A DNA stretch of 64,000 nucleotides from the NCBI GenBank assembly GCA_027627225.1, contig CM051034.1, positions 6,920,058 through 6,984,057 on the forward strand, in the 5' to 3' direction. Numbering within the stretch: the first letter of the stretch is position 1; every line of letters begins with the position of its first letter. The notes beneath the pieces were generated by a model. That model searched no databases. It saw only the letters and a program-made list of their open reading frames with translations, and was not told where the DNA came from. Below, one piece after another: positions 11,147 through 22,594 of this stretch. Both the position numbers and the translations under genes were made by a program. The stretch is from Congeria kusceri. Taxonomy: Eukaryota; Mollusca; Bivalvia; Myida; Dreissenidae.

Positions 11147-11829
11147 AGGCCAAAAAAAATAATATTGGTGTCCGCTTACGTCTCCGAAAAAAATCTAGAA
11201 CTGCTTTCCTTTAACTTTTTGCTTTGTGGTATATTCACGCGTCCAATCAAAGAAACTGCACCTTACTGTATATTGTTACCAAGAGCGCCTGTAGAAACTG
11301 CACCTTACTGTATATTGTTACCAAGAGCGCCTGTAGAAACTGCACCTTACTGTATATTGTTACCAAGAGCGCCTGTAGAAACTGCACCTTACTGTATATT
11401 GTTACCAAGAGCGCCTGTAGAACTGCACCTTACTGTATATTGTTACCAAGAGCGCCTGTAGAAACTGCACCTTACTGTATATTGTTACCAAGAGCGCCTG
11501 TAGAAACTGCACCTTACTGTATATTGTTACCAAGAGCGCCTGTAGAAACTGCACCTTACTGTATATTGTTACCAAGAGCGCCTGTAGAAACTGCACCTTA
11601 CTGTATATTGTTACCAAGAGCGCCTGTAGAAACTGCACCTTACTGTATATTGTTACCAAGAGCGCCTGTCTCACGCAGACTCATCGAAATCTGCTCTTTT
11701 TACCGAAAGTCAGAAAAAGTTAATGATCGACTGGCAGAAAAAATTTTTTAGGGTCGGCGGAAAAAATTGTCTGTGTGTGTGTGTGGGGGGGGGTCGGGTA
11801 AGCGGAAACCAACAACTTTTTGTTACGAC
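11147..11829 (+). repeat. Dispersed repeat family D, copy 2 (internally expanded)
   Basis: It has the same block order as copy 1 (6672-7030): head 'ggccaaaaaaaa', 'gcttacgtctccgaaaaaaa', 'gtatattcacgcg', 'aaagaaactgcacctta', 'ccgaaagtcagaaaaagtta', 'gggtcggcggaaaaaa', 'gtaagcggaaacc'. It is longer because of a 42-bp tandem expansion at 11252-11670. A (TG)n then poly-G run sits between the last two blocks. Confidence 0.8.
11252..11670 (+). repeat. 42-bp minisatellite inside family D copy 2 (10 units)
   Basis: Ten units begin 'gaaactgcaccttactgtat' and end 'accaagagcgcctgta'. They are near identical; the fifth has lost one A and is 41 bp. The first bases of the unit match the ordinary family D body, so the array arose by expansion of part of this element. 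The resulting open frames, including the one on the minus strand at 11402-11674, are repeat artefacts. Confidence 0.95.
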
Positions 11830-12834
11830 TGGTGAGTACCGTGCAGCGTCGCTATTCGAAGCTACCATTCGAACTTTTGACGTCGCGGCCATCGACATTG
11901 ATGTAAACATGTACGTACGAAATGACAAACTGTATTCGACACTTAACCTTCATGCATGTTTTAAAATGTGATTATCCAATTGATTGGACGCTATTTTTTT
12001 TCCTAAGTTGTACCCAGGGCAAAATACAATTGCATCCAATTGTGGACATCTTCCAGCAAAGTTCAAATTCATTTCAATATGCGCAGTCAAAGAGGCGTTA
12101 AATGCAGGCTAATACGTGTAAAATGTTTAAGAAGGGCATACAAAAAATCAAAAGGGGGTTCCAAAGTTCAGAAAGGTACGTATAAAATGTTAGCTTACTT
12201 AACATTAAGAAATACCTTTTCCACAACCAGTAATGTGACACAAAAAGCAAAACACACTTGTCTTGCTTTAAATAACATCGTACGCATTAGCTGAACTAGT
12301 CACGGATTACTCAAAATTTAAACTAAACACGCACGACAGTTTTCCTGCCAAATACACATGAATACACACGAAATCTTACTGACAATATTGCAAATGTATC
12401 TATAATCTTTATTACCCATACAAGATAATATAACCTTTATTATCTAATGACAGAAGCATCTTCATAAAACTCATTCATTGTGAATCATTTTTGGATGGGC
12501 AATTACCCCAGATGACACATGTAGTATTTTTAGGCTCTCGCAAAGACCACGTGCCTCTAATTTTACTGATGTCAGCTCCTCTGGTTATGAACTCAAAACT
12601 GAAATTGAGAAATGCATCTACATTTACTAATGATGTGCTCAATTAAAGGCAAGTTACACAATATCTTCATTCATACGCGAAACATAAGCACCAAAACAAA
12701 ACTTTTAATTAATGATAGATTCAATCCAGATTTCTCAGAATAATTCCTCGCAATATGACCCAATGTAAAATGCATTTTGCACGACAGAAAGGTGACACAG
12801 CACCACCTTTATGACCATTATATAGATACCTCTG
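11830..12834. other. Unassigned non-coding stretch
   Basis: No supported gene or RNA. Short open frames here lack motifs and splice context. Confidence 0.4.
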
Positions 12835-13150
12835 TAGGACCATATTTTTCATAAATCATATTGTTCACATCTGTGAAAAAAGGATCTCATTCTTCAGAGG
12901 TGTGAACATTGCTATCTTACTAGTATTCTTCGCAAATCACAGTCTTATTCTTCACATTTTCTGTGAAGTTTGTGATCTTATCCAGTTTTTGATATGCAAT
13001 GAAATCATGTTCTTCTGTGATCTTCATGCATACCCTGTTTTTTGCCAATCACATTCTTCACACTTAAACATATGACAAATGACATCCTATTCTTCACATG
13101 AATGTCAAAAATATTATTTGTGAAAAATATATTCCTACATACCACTATAA
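12835..13150. repeat. Degenerate 'attcttcaca / tgtgaa' repeat tract
   Basis: The words 'tgtgaa', 'attcttcaca', 'gatctta' and close variants recur in both orientations, giving a loosely palindromic, strongly decayed repeat. Unit boundaries cannot be fixed by eye. Confidence 0.45.
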
Positions 13151-13394
13151 CAGTGTTCTAGATCTAGAAAATGATATTTATAATTCAGCCAATTACACGT
13201 CGCGATTGAATATTCACATCATTTGACTGAGGACATGCGGTGGTGTTCCAAAAGCACTGCAACATCAAGCATACAATTTTTACCTAAATCATTCATTCAA
13301 AGAGAACAATATGATGACCAACCATTTTAAATCGAATTCTTACAATTTAGCCAGTTAAATTCAATGTTGATAATTATATACAAACATTTTCATT

Positions 13395-13515
13395 GGGTAA
13401 TAGTGTTGGGTTCAATTCCAGGTCCGGTCCAATATGAGTTTACTTGATGGTCACTGTATCCGAGAGGTGGGGTTCGCCGGGTACTCTGGTATCGGCGATA
13501 ACACACGACCTCACC
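13395..13515 (+). mobile_element. Probable SINE tail (tRNA-type B box)
   Basis: 'gggttcaattcc' at 13408-13419 fits the RNA polymerase III B box GGTTCRANTCC with one difference. It is followed by a GC-richer body containing 'ggggttcgccgggtactct', a phrase I associate with mollusc dispersed repeats. No convincing A box is found 30-50 bp upstream, so the copy looks 5'-truncated. Confidence 0.45.
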
Positions 13516-14950
13516 AAACAAAAAACTACAATTCAGTAAAATATAAATACAGTTAGTTGGAAATTGCAGCTATGAATCGAAATTTGTCCGAACTTTCGAT
13601 GTAACTGTAAAGTAAAACAAGGTATGGATGCTGGGACACATCCCGGGTTCACACATAATACTGCTTCGGCGAGGAAGGGCCTCATAAACTTCGAAATGCA
13701 CACACATGTTTGATATATTATTACATATAACTAAATCGGGACTACGATCATTATAAGCTTGGGCCCACATTTCTAACATTCGTGAGAGAAGGCACTAACG
13801 CCCTATCTTAGTTAAGTAAGGCAAGGAAAACATACTTTACCATCAGCACTCAGCACAGGGTTGGGCTTATTTATATTAGATGCATCCCTTACATCCATTT
13901 TCACACGTTTTCATATACAAATGAAAAAGAGCGAGCGTATACATATTTTGACCATTGTAACCACATTTACAGTAAATAAACCTCCCCTTTTTATTACTAA
14001 TTCAATCAATACGAACAAATGTGTCAATGAACTCAAAATCTCTGTCCTCTAGAAAAGAACGCAATATCTTATCTAGTAAATGAGATCAATCAGAACTAAA
14101 CGAACTCGCAAATCCCTCATTCGAATTTCATACAACCGGATACTACTGTGGATCAATTACAGTCGTCTGCTTCCTCGCGGTCATTGCCCTCGCACGCTGC
14201 ACCGCGAGCACTCGCGTTCAACTTTGAACCCGCTATGTGTTTTATTGCTTTGGTCATCGACGACATGCGTTTAACCTCACTGCAGACATCACTGAACACG
14301 TAGGAATTTGCTCCACTGGCCTTTGTGACTCGTTACTACGTTTCATTGCTCCGTATCAATGAATGGTGTGTGAACTCACCGGTTGACGTAGACACTCTGC
14401 GCAGTCTCAGCCAATCAGAATCGACCTTATGGCGTCAAAGGTCACCGCTTCGGATCAAACTCAGTTCAACGAACGAGCAGAAGCATCCCCTAACGTAAAC
14501 TGTACAAAATACTTAAGGTCTGTGTACTAATGCTGGAAAAGACGGTCGTATCATGGTAAAAATGGTTGTTGTTTGTTGATGTTGTTGTTTCTCAAAAAGA
14601 CATTGCACAAGCCAGCCATTGATTATTTGGTATAAGTGTTGTGTATTTTAATTATAGCACAGAATTACAGAGCGACCAGACATGCAACATCTAGAATAAT
14701 GAACATATACGCAAATTGTCACGAGACGTTGTCACGAGATGTTGCTTTGTACCAATTGACCCAATGGAGATACTGGTGTCTGACGTCAGATCAAATGTTT
14801 GGAATCATATATGTGAGACAGAGCATGCTACTTTCCATTGTCAATCAGTGTACATGTATTTCACAATTATCACGGTATTTTCGTTACAACGTTATTCGAA
14901 TTCATGCGGAATTTCGAGCAAACAAAATTTGAGCCAGTATATCCTGTTCA
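13516..14950. other. Unassigned stretch with a GC-richer island
   Basis: At 14160-14480 the sequence is richer in GC and CpG than its surroundings and includes a CCAAT word at 14411-14415 ('cagccaatcagaa'). This could mark a promoter or a decayed exon, but no ORF, TATA box or initiator organisation supports a call on either strand. Confidence 0.3.
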
Positions 14951-15380
14951 GGCGTAAAAAAGGGATGTTGGTTTCCGCCCCCCCCCCCTTATGATTCCGC
15001 CGACCCTAAATGTTTCTTGACTATCAATCATTTAATTTTTCTGACTTTCGGTAAATATAGCATATTTCGCTAATATGCGGCTTTTCGGTAAGTAGCAAAC
15101 ATTTTGAATTGACATTGATAGAACGTATACATTGATATTTAAAAAGTACATTTCAAACTCATATAGTGAAATGTCTTTTTCCATGACCTTATTTATACTA
15201 GTAGCTAAGGTACAGATTCTTTGATGGGAGGCGTTCAAACATTTTACACGCAGTCCAATATACCTATACTGTGGGGTGAATATGGCGCGAAGAAAACAAA
15301 AGTCAAAGAAACTAAAGTTATTTTTTACCTCCCCCACCCCTAGAATTTTTGTTGGAGACGTGAGCAGAAAAAGGCATAGC
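14951..15380 (-). repeat. Dispersed repeat family D, copy 3 (inverted)
   Basis: Read on the minus strand it gives the family D order: 'cacgtctcc', 'catattcaccccacag', 'tatattggactgc', 'tcaaagaatctgtacctta', 'ccgaaagtcagaaaaa', 'gggtcggcgga', a poly-G run, 'gcggaaacc' and tail 'ttttttacgc'. It lacks the minisatellite expansion of copy 2 and shares more of its middle with copy 1. Confidence 0.75.
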
Positions 15381-15769
15381 ATGTTCTAGAAAAAGGTAAG
15401 CTTTATTAAATATTGAGTCTCGATGCATATTTAAGACATTTACAAAGCTATTTCAGGGTTTTAGTTCTTTTGTTGTTTAGTTTTAGTGGTTTGCTAAGAT
15501 TGCAACGGTATATAATGCATAGAATTTCCAACACACTATGTAAGAAATGTGTAAGAGTTCTATATGTTTTCGACATTTCGTTCATAGTGAGTTAAACAAC
15601 AGAATTATGCGTTATTTCTACAAAACTATGTCCGAAACTTCAAATCTCTTTACCGAACATAAAATTGTATATTTCTCATAATAAACATCCTCTGAAGTGT
15701 TCATCAAAGTTAATCGCAAGTTAGGAAATAATCTAATGGGATGATGTTACGACGGGTCCTGACGTATAT
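15381..15769. other. Unassigned AT-rich stretch
   Basis: Nothing recognisable. Confidence 0.4.
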
Positions 15770-15956
15770 TTCGATGACCCAAATCACAAATCAAGATCAC
15801 CAGAAACCAGTCCAGAATCACCAATCACAAATCGCTAATCAAGACGCTTATCAGGAATCACCGATAGCAAATTAACGTATTTACAAATCACCAATTCGCA
15901 AATACCACAAAAATCACAAATCACCAATCACGAAGAACAAATCACGAATGCAAACT
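15770..15956 (+). repeat. Irregular 'aatcaccaatcacaaatc' simple repeat
   Basis: Short words 'aatcac' and 'caaatc' recur with irregular spacing up to near the assembly gap. This low-complexity sequence may have contributed to the assembly break. Confidence 0.7.
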
Positions 15957-16000
15957 ATGCATGATAAACTGTACAGCGAACGAAAGCGGGTTCTTGGTCA

Positions 16001-16200
16001 NNNNNNNNNNNNNNNNNNNNNNNNNNNNNNNNNNNNNNNNNNNNNNNNNNNNNNNNNNNNNNNNNNNNNNNNNNNNNNNNNNNNNNNNNNNNNNNNNNNN
16101 NNNNNNNNNNNNNNNNNNNNNNNNNNNNNNNNNNNNNNNNNNNNNNNNNNNNNNNNNNNNNNNNNNNNNNNNNNNNNNNNNNNNNNNNNNNNNNNNNNNN
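16001..16200. other. Assembly gap (200 N)
   Basis: Exactly 200 unresolved bases, a conventional placeholder length. The 4,273-bp array starts on the first base after it, so the left border of the array, its true copy number and any upstream P450 exons are unknown. Confidence 0.99.
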
Positions 16201-18844
16201 ATGTGTTGAAAAGCAACACTGTGATATAACCACCTCGGTTCCCAAGTTTATAACTTGTGTATAATTATTATCGGACATATACTGACATATTAAGGTCTCA
16301 TAGTTAAAAAATAAAAGATCTAAAATATAGAAATTGATCAAGAAATCAAAGCGGTCAACAATACTTATATTACTTCAACAGAATTGGCCTACACATTATG
16401 GCAAGACAAGATTAATACTACGTTTTAAAATGTGTAAATTCTTCAAGATTACTGTTAATTTTTAACTGATTTTAACTGATTTTTAACTAATATCTTAAAT
16501 TATAATAAGTCTTTTTCTACTGATTTTCTGACCTAATATAACGGGATTTACCCAAATTTTAAACCAAAGATAACTTTAAATTTAAGCACAGAGGCTTTAG
16601 CAATCTGTGAACGTGAATACCGACATAATACGTGCTCCCATTTCATACTTTCATTGTATATTTTCTTCATCAATTGTTTGCATTCCATGATTACGTCATA
16701 ATTCGTTTGTGTACATATAGAACTATTGTTGTTGTTTTGTTCAACAAATCATTCATACAACGTGTGTTTTATCACACTGTGCGATTTTTCATGTTTTTTT
16801 CAGGACCGTATGACGGTTAAACGTTTTTCTGTATATAATACATCATTATAAGACATACTAATTAATACATACATATTTATTCATGTATTTTCTACTAAAA
16901 ACGATGTACATCCCGGTGTGTTATTTTCCATGCAGAGACAAAATAGTTTGTATGTAAAACGTCAATTTGTACTTCATGTGCGTTTCGGTAAGTAATTTAA
17001 AATGCGTCCGTATATTGAATTTCAATGCACATAACTTGAATAAGTGCATTTTGCACTCATGTGAGGTATTATTATAAATTATAATAGTGTATAGACTGTG
17101 ACTGTCTCAAGTACAGTTAACAGTATATTGCTTAAGGTACATAAACTTGTATAGATTTGTCTCAAATCCATAACATTTGGTGTGACTAAAAGTACATAAA
17201 CTGTAACTAAAAGTGAACTTTTAGTACTGTTCTTGTTTGAAGAACATTGACTGTAGTTGTTTAACAAATCCTTGGTTGTGAAAGTTGACAAAATTGTCAA
17301 AATGTAAATTATTAGTGTTATATGTATTATGTACGTGAATTCGATGTGCCATTTTCATATTAAAGATGTATTAAAAATGACTATTTTTGTCATTGAATAA
17401 AGATTGTAAATGAACATTGCATTGTTTTATTTGGTATCTTTGATATTCCTATAACAATAAGCGTATCGTCAAAAAAGAGAATTACTCTATGGAGTATACA
17501 TTTTAGAGGTCTACACATATATTTATTCAAAGACATTTGAACACAAAGTACGCGCGCACTAAAAAGTTCAGACCGACTGCTTCTATATTACAGACATACG
17601 CTGGTATATATCAAGGCCGGGATTAACAAAGCTCCTTAGAAAAATCTTGACTTAAAGGGGATATATACGATTTTAATATCAACATGTCATTTTTTTCATA
17701 TTTTGAACAACACAAATGAGAGGACGAATATGATCGAGCAAAGTTAAAATAAAACAAGAGATGTTTGTAAAACATGTATGCCACCCGACTTGCAGCCAAG
17801 TTGTGAATATGTGCAATTGTTAAGAATTTTTTTTAATATGCAATCCCAAGCGAGGTCTCGATATATGGTATCTAAGTATGAAGTTTCATTAAAATATCTC
17901 GATGCGTTCTCAAGTTATTGAGCAGAAACCGTTTTTCTATTTTAGTAATAGTGACCTTGACCTTGATCCCACCCACCTCATATGAAATCCCCAAGAGAGG
18001 TCTCAATATAAGGTATCTATGTATAAAGTGTCATTAATATATCTCGATGCGTTCTCAAAATATTGAGCGGAAACCGTTTTTCTATTTTTAGCAACGGTGA
18101 CCTTGACCTTTGACCTGTTGACCTCAAAATTTATAGGCGTCTTCATTTCCTCCCAAGTAACCAGCATACCAACTTTCATGATCGTAGGTCAAAGCATTCT
18201 CTTGATATCGTGCGGAAACGAAATGGTCTACGGACAGACCGACCATCCGACCGACCGACCAACGGACGGACAGGTGCAAAGCAATATACCCCCCACTTCT
18301 TCGAAGGGGGGCATAATAAAAATACAGAGTTATATGTACCAATAAATCATGTGGTTTTTAATGAACTTCGTTATAACGACAAATTTATTCCTAGAGATAC
18401 GCCAATACCGACACCATTATCGTATTTGTGGCAGAAACAAAAAACGTGTCCAAGTGTCGTATGAACAATCTGCACAGAATGTAGGTCAACACGCAACAAA
18501 TATCGGGGATTTCCCAATATTGGTCAAGTCTAATGTACATGAATGAGTTTTCGACTGGAAGACAAAAAGTATTTTAACGGTGTAAAGCTCTAATTTCGAG
18601 GATTTTCGAATATCAGTTCTTCTGAACTTTTATTATAATTTGTTATTCATCACCGTTTTATCGGTTTAATTTTACTTGCATATGTTTCTATAAAAATTGA
18701 TGAGTCCATTTAACTGGCGGAAACAGAAGCCCGTATAAATGCCCAAGCAATACACAATTTCATGTGACCTTCAATGATATTTGGGAATCCCATGCTAGTA
18801 TTCGAGCGGCGATACCATGTTAACAATAACAATATTGATTTCAG

Positions 18845-20334
18845 AACCCAGACTTCTTTAGCAGTCACACGCCGGCGCTCTCTCGGACTATAAACCAGCG
18901 CATCCAAGAGTGGATGGAGTCACCGACGATCGACCTATACCATGAGTGCCGGCGGCTGTTCGTCAACCTGGCAGCCAAGTTTCTTATCAACATTGACATC
19001 AGCGACTCGGCGGTGGCGGAACTGGCCGAGCAGCTCCAGGTCTTTACAAACAACGTATTCTGTCTGCCCCCTGGAACATCCCGGGCTTCGGCTTTTATAA
19101 GGTAAATGAGAGGGACGACAGTAGATATACATGACATGTAGATTAATGCTTCAAAAGTTTGCATTTTCACTGCTTTCCAGTGTTACAAAAATATTCATAT
19201 GTAAATATATTGCACTGGTAATCGTTAAGAGTTGCTTTGTGTAAGCCTATACAAAGTCATAAATTAAATGTAAGATTAATGTATGTCCTTAGTCTCGGTG
19301 ATCATGGAATTGACATTTCTTTACACTCAAAATGTAACAATATGAAATGACTTTCATGGTTTCTGATTTTGGAATTATTTTTGCTTGAAGGCAACAAAAG
19401 CCAAAGAGCGCATGCGTGAAATCATTGCATCATCTTTGAAGCTATCCGCAAACAATAACAAAAATGACCAGGAATTCTCGTCCGTTCTACAAGGCCTCTG
19501 CTCAACCTCAGGTGATGATGATGTCACCAAAAACGTCATCTTGCTGGATTCCATTATCGACCTCCTTTTTTCCGGCGCGGAGACTGTGACCTCAGCCGGA
19601 TTTTCATTGGCTTATCAGCTTTCCAGACACGATGACGTCATCCAGAAATTGAGATGCGAAATTGGTCACTCGACCTCATGGACACGGATGACGTCATTTA
19701 CGCACGTGACATACAGCCGATGAAATACGTCGATGCGGTTGTCAAGGAGACGCTTAGAGTGCTGCCACCTGTCGGCGGGGCGTTCCGGACGGCCCTAGAA
19801 AAATTTGAAGTCGATGTAAGTTTTAGACCTCCTGTATCCGGTATATGCTGTAATATGCAATAATACATCTTCTTATAAAATAGTTCTGTTTTTTTCTCTC
19901 ATACGTATCAAGATTCAATTTTAAGACAATACTTCTTTTTCTCGTCATTAGAAACAGTCTTTGAAAAACACTCGTTTTATTGAATTGCTGCTAAAATAAG
20001 CTCGCCATCTCGTTTCCAGGGTTACACGATTCCGAAGGGCTGGTCCGTGTCATTCGGTATCCGGGAAACGCACAACCGTGACGCAGCGATTCATGACCCC
20101 ATGGCCTTCAACCCTGACCAATGGCTGAACAATACTGACTCATTCGCGTACCTGCCGTTTGGGGGCGGGGCCAGAGTGTGCCCGGGTCAAGCGTATGCAA
20201 AAATGATTCTGAAACTGTTCACTGTAGAGTTCGCGCGCTCGTGTTCAGTGAACATAGTTCAGGACAGCGACTTGTCTTACTGGCCCACCCCTAGACCTTC
20301 CGGTCAGATGCTTGTGAGCATCCGGAAGTGCTAA
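18845..20334 (+). pseudogene. CYP26-like P450 3' exons, copy 1 (two frameshifts)
   Basis: Exons lie at 18845-19101, 19391-19815 and 20020-20334. They match copies 2-10, but exon 1 has two extra C in the run at 19067-19071 (frame lost before the 'PWNIPG' segment) and exon 2 lacks one G at 19664-19665 (frame lost between I-helix and ExxR). Exon 3 is intact with its heme-binding loop. All differences I noticed between this unit and unit 2 are small indels, mostly in homopolymers, with no substitutions. Sequencing or assembly error beside the 200-N gap is therefore at least as likely as true decay. Confidence 0.75.
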
Positions 20335-21670
20335 TCAGGTTCGCACATGCTCATGAGTGTCCGGAAGTACTGACGCGGACTTCTGGCTAGGTGCTCGTGA
20401 GTCTCCGGAAATGCTGACGAGAACTTCCGGTCAGGTACCGAGTCGCCGGTTGTGCTGACGAGACAGCGTGTGAAATGTGTGAAAAGCAACACTGTGATAT
20501 AACCACCTCGGTTCCCAAGTTTATAACTTGTGTATAATTATTATCGGACATATACTGACATATTAAGGTCTCATAGTTAAAAAATAAAAGATCTAAAATA
20601 TAGAAATTGATCAAGAAATCAAAGCGGTCAACAATACTTATATTACTTCAACAGAATTGGCCTACACATTATGGCAAGACAAGATTAATACTACGTTTTA
20701 AAATGTGTAAATTCTTCAAGATTACTGTTAATTTTTAACTGATTTTAACTGATTTTTAACTAATATCTTAAATTATAATAAGTCTTTTTCTACTGATTTT
20801 CTGACCTAATATAACGGGATTTACCCAAATTTTAAACCAAAGATAACTTTAAATTTAAGCACAGAGGCTTTAGCAATCTGTGAACGTGAATACCGACATA
20901 ATACGTGCTCCCATTTCATACTTTCATTGTATATTTTCTTCATCATTGTTTGCATTCCATGATTACGTCATAATTCGTTTGTGTACATATAGAACTATTG
21001 TTGTTGTTTTGTTCAACAAATCATTCATACAACGTGTGTTTTATCACACTGTGCGATTTTTCATGTTTTTTTTCAGGACCGTATGACGGTTAAACGTTTT
21101 TCTGTATATAATACATCATTATAAGACATACTAATTAATACATACATATTTATTCATGTATTTTCTACTAAAAACGATGTACATCCCGGTGTGTTATTTT
21201 CCATGCAGAGACAAAATAGTTTGTATGTAAAACGTCAATTTGTACTTCATGTGCGTTTCGGTAAGTAATTTAAATGCGTCCGTATATTGAATTTCAATGC
21301 ACATAACTTGAATAAGTGCATTTTGCACTCATGTGAGGTATTATTATAAATTATAATAGTGTATAGACTGTGACTGTCTCAAGTACAGTTAACAGTATAT
21401 TTGCTTAAGGTACATAAACTTGTATAGATTTGTCTCAAATCCATAACATTTGGTGTGACTAAAAGTACATAAACTGTAACTAAAAGTGAACTTTTAGTAC
21501 TGTTCTTGTTTGAAGAACATTGACTGTAGTTGTTTACAAATCCTTGGTTGTGAAAAGTTGACAAAATTGTCAAAAATGTAAAATTATTAGTGTTATATGT
21601 ATTATGTACGTGAATTCGATGTGCCATTTTCATATTAAAGATGTATTAAAAATGACTATTTTTGTCATTG

Positions 21671-21676
21671 AATAAA
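21671..21676 (+). terminator. Candidate poly(A) signal AATAAA, one per unit
   Basis: AATAAA lies 1,064 bp after the TAA of copy 1 (20334-equivalent plus intervening unit DNA gives about 1.34 kb). It is followed within 20-40 bases by the T/G-rich 'ttgcattgttttatttgg', a plausible cleavage-stimulating region. Equivalents occur at 17396, 25944, 30217, 34490, 38763, 43031, 47304, 51577, 55850 and 60123 (about +/-2 bp), so each P450 cassette has its own potential 3' end. It is the best candidate seen downstream of the stop codon; usage is unproven. Confidence 0.4.
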
Positions 21677-22030
21677 GATTGTAAATGAACATTGCATTGT
21701 TTTATTTGGTATCTTTGATATTCCTATAACAATAAGCGTATCGTCAAAAAATGAGAATTACTCTATGGAGTATACATTTTAGAGGTCTACACATATATTT
21801 ATTCAAAGACATTTGAACACAAAGTACGCGCGCACTAAAAAGTTCAGACCGACTGCTTCTATATTACAGACATACGCTGGTATATATCAAGGCCGGGATT
21901 AACAAAGCTCCTTAGAAAAATCTTGACTTAAAGGGGATATATACGATTTTAATATCAACATGTCATTTTTTTCATATTTTGAACAACACAAATGAGAGGA
22001 CGAATATGATCGAGCAAAGTTAAAATAAAA

Positions 22031-22594
22031 CAAGAGATGTTTGTAAAACATGTATGCCACCCGACTTGCAGCCAAGTTGTGAATATGTGCAATTGTTAAG
22101 AATTTTTTTTAATATGCAATCCCAAGCGAGGTCTCGATATATGGTATCTAAGTATGAAGTTTCATTAAAATATCTCGATGCGTTCTCAAGTTATTGAGCA
22201 GAAACCGTTTTTCTATTTTAGTAATAGTGACCTTGACCTTGATCCCACCCACCTCATATGAAATCCCAAGAGAGGTCTCAATATAAGGTATCTATGTATA
22301 AAGTGTCATTAATATATCTCGATGCGTTCTCAAAATATTGAGCGGAAACCGTTTTTCTATTTTTAGCAACGGTGACCTTGACCTTTGACCTGTTGACCTC
22401 AAAATTTATAGGCGTCTTCATTTCCTCCCAAGTAACCAGCATACCAACTTTCATGATCGTAGGTCAAAGCATTCTCTTGATATCGTGCGGAAACGAAATG
22501 GTCTACGGACAGACCGACCATCCGACCGACCGACCAACGGACGGACAGGTGCAAAGCAATATACCCCCCACTTCTTCGAAGGGGGGCATAATAA
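22031..22594 (+). mobile_element. Dispersed TGACCT-rich element, one per unit
   Basis: It begins 'caagagatgtttgtaaaaca' then 'tgtatgcc', and ends 'cttcgaaggggggcataata'. The ends are loosely inverted (tatgcc.ccc versus gggggcata). It contains two diverged copies of a roughly 140-bp block ('gaggtctc..tatggtatcta..atctcgatgcgttctcaa..gcggaaaccgtttttcta'), then the TGACCT cluster, then a 'gaccgaccgacc' / 'ggacggac' tract and a C6...G6 hairpin. I recognise the overall pattern as a common bivalve repeat. Other copies: 17755-18318, 26304-26867, 30577-31140, 34850-35413, 39123-39686, 43391-43954, 47664-48227, 51937-52500, 56210-56773, 60483-61046. It was carried along by the tandem duplication rather than inserted ten times. 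Confidence 0.75.
22373..22399 (-). promoter_or_regulatory. Cluster of four AGGTCA half-sites (DR0, DR1, DR2)
   Basis: Four perfect TGACCT words start at 22373, 22379, 22386 and 22394, i.e. AGGTCA direct repeats on the minus strand with spacings 0, 1 and 2. DR1 and DR2 are known arrangements for RXR-containing nuclear-receptor dimers. The cluster lies about 720 bp upstream of the first P450 exon in the unit and recurs every 4,273 bp (18098-18124 in unit 1). It is part of a dispersed repeat, so it may have no function. Confidence 0.3.

Noticed and set aside
11132..11751. Overlapping ORFs of 90-175 codons, both strands
   Set aside because: They lie in the 42-bp x10 expansion inside a dispersed repeat; all are repeat artefacts.
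14160..14480. GC-richer island with a CCAAT word as a promoter
   Set aside because: No TATA box, initiator arrangement or downstream ORF on either strand; kept only as an unassigned note.
15948..16341. ORFs running through the N gap
   Set aside because: They consist mostly of unresolved bases.
20387..20614. Minus-strand 75-codon ORF after each P450 stop codon
   Set aside because: It overlaps the 3' flank, has no recognisable domain and is low in coding-like composition.
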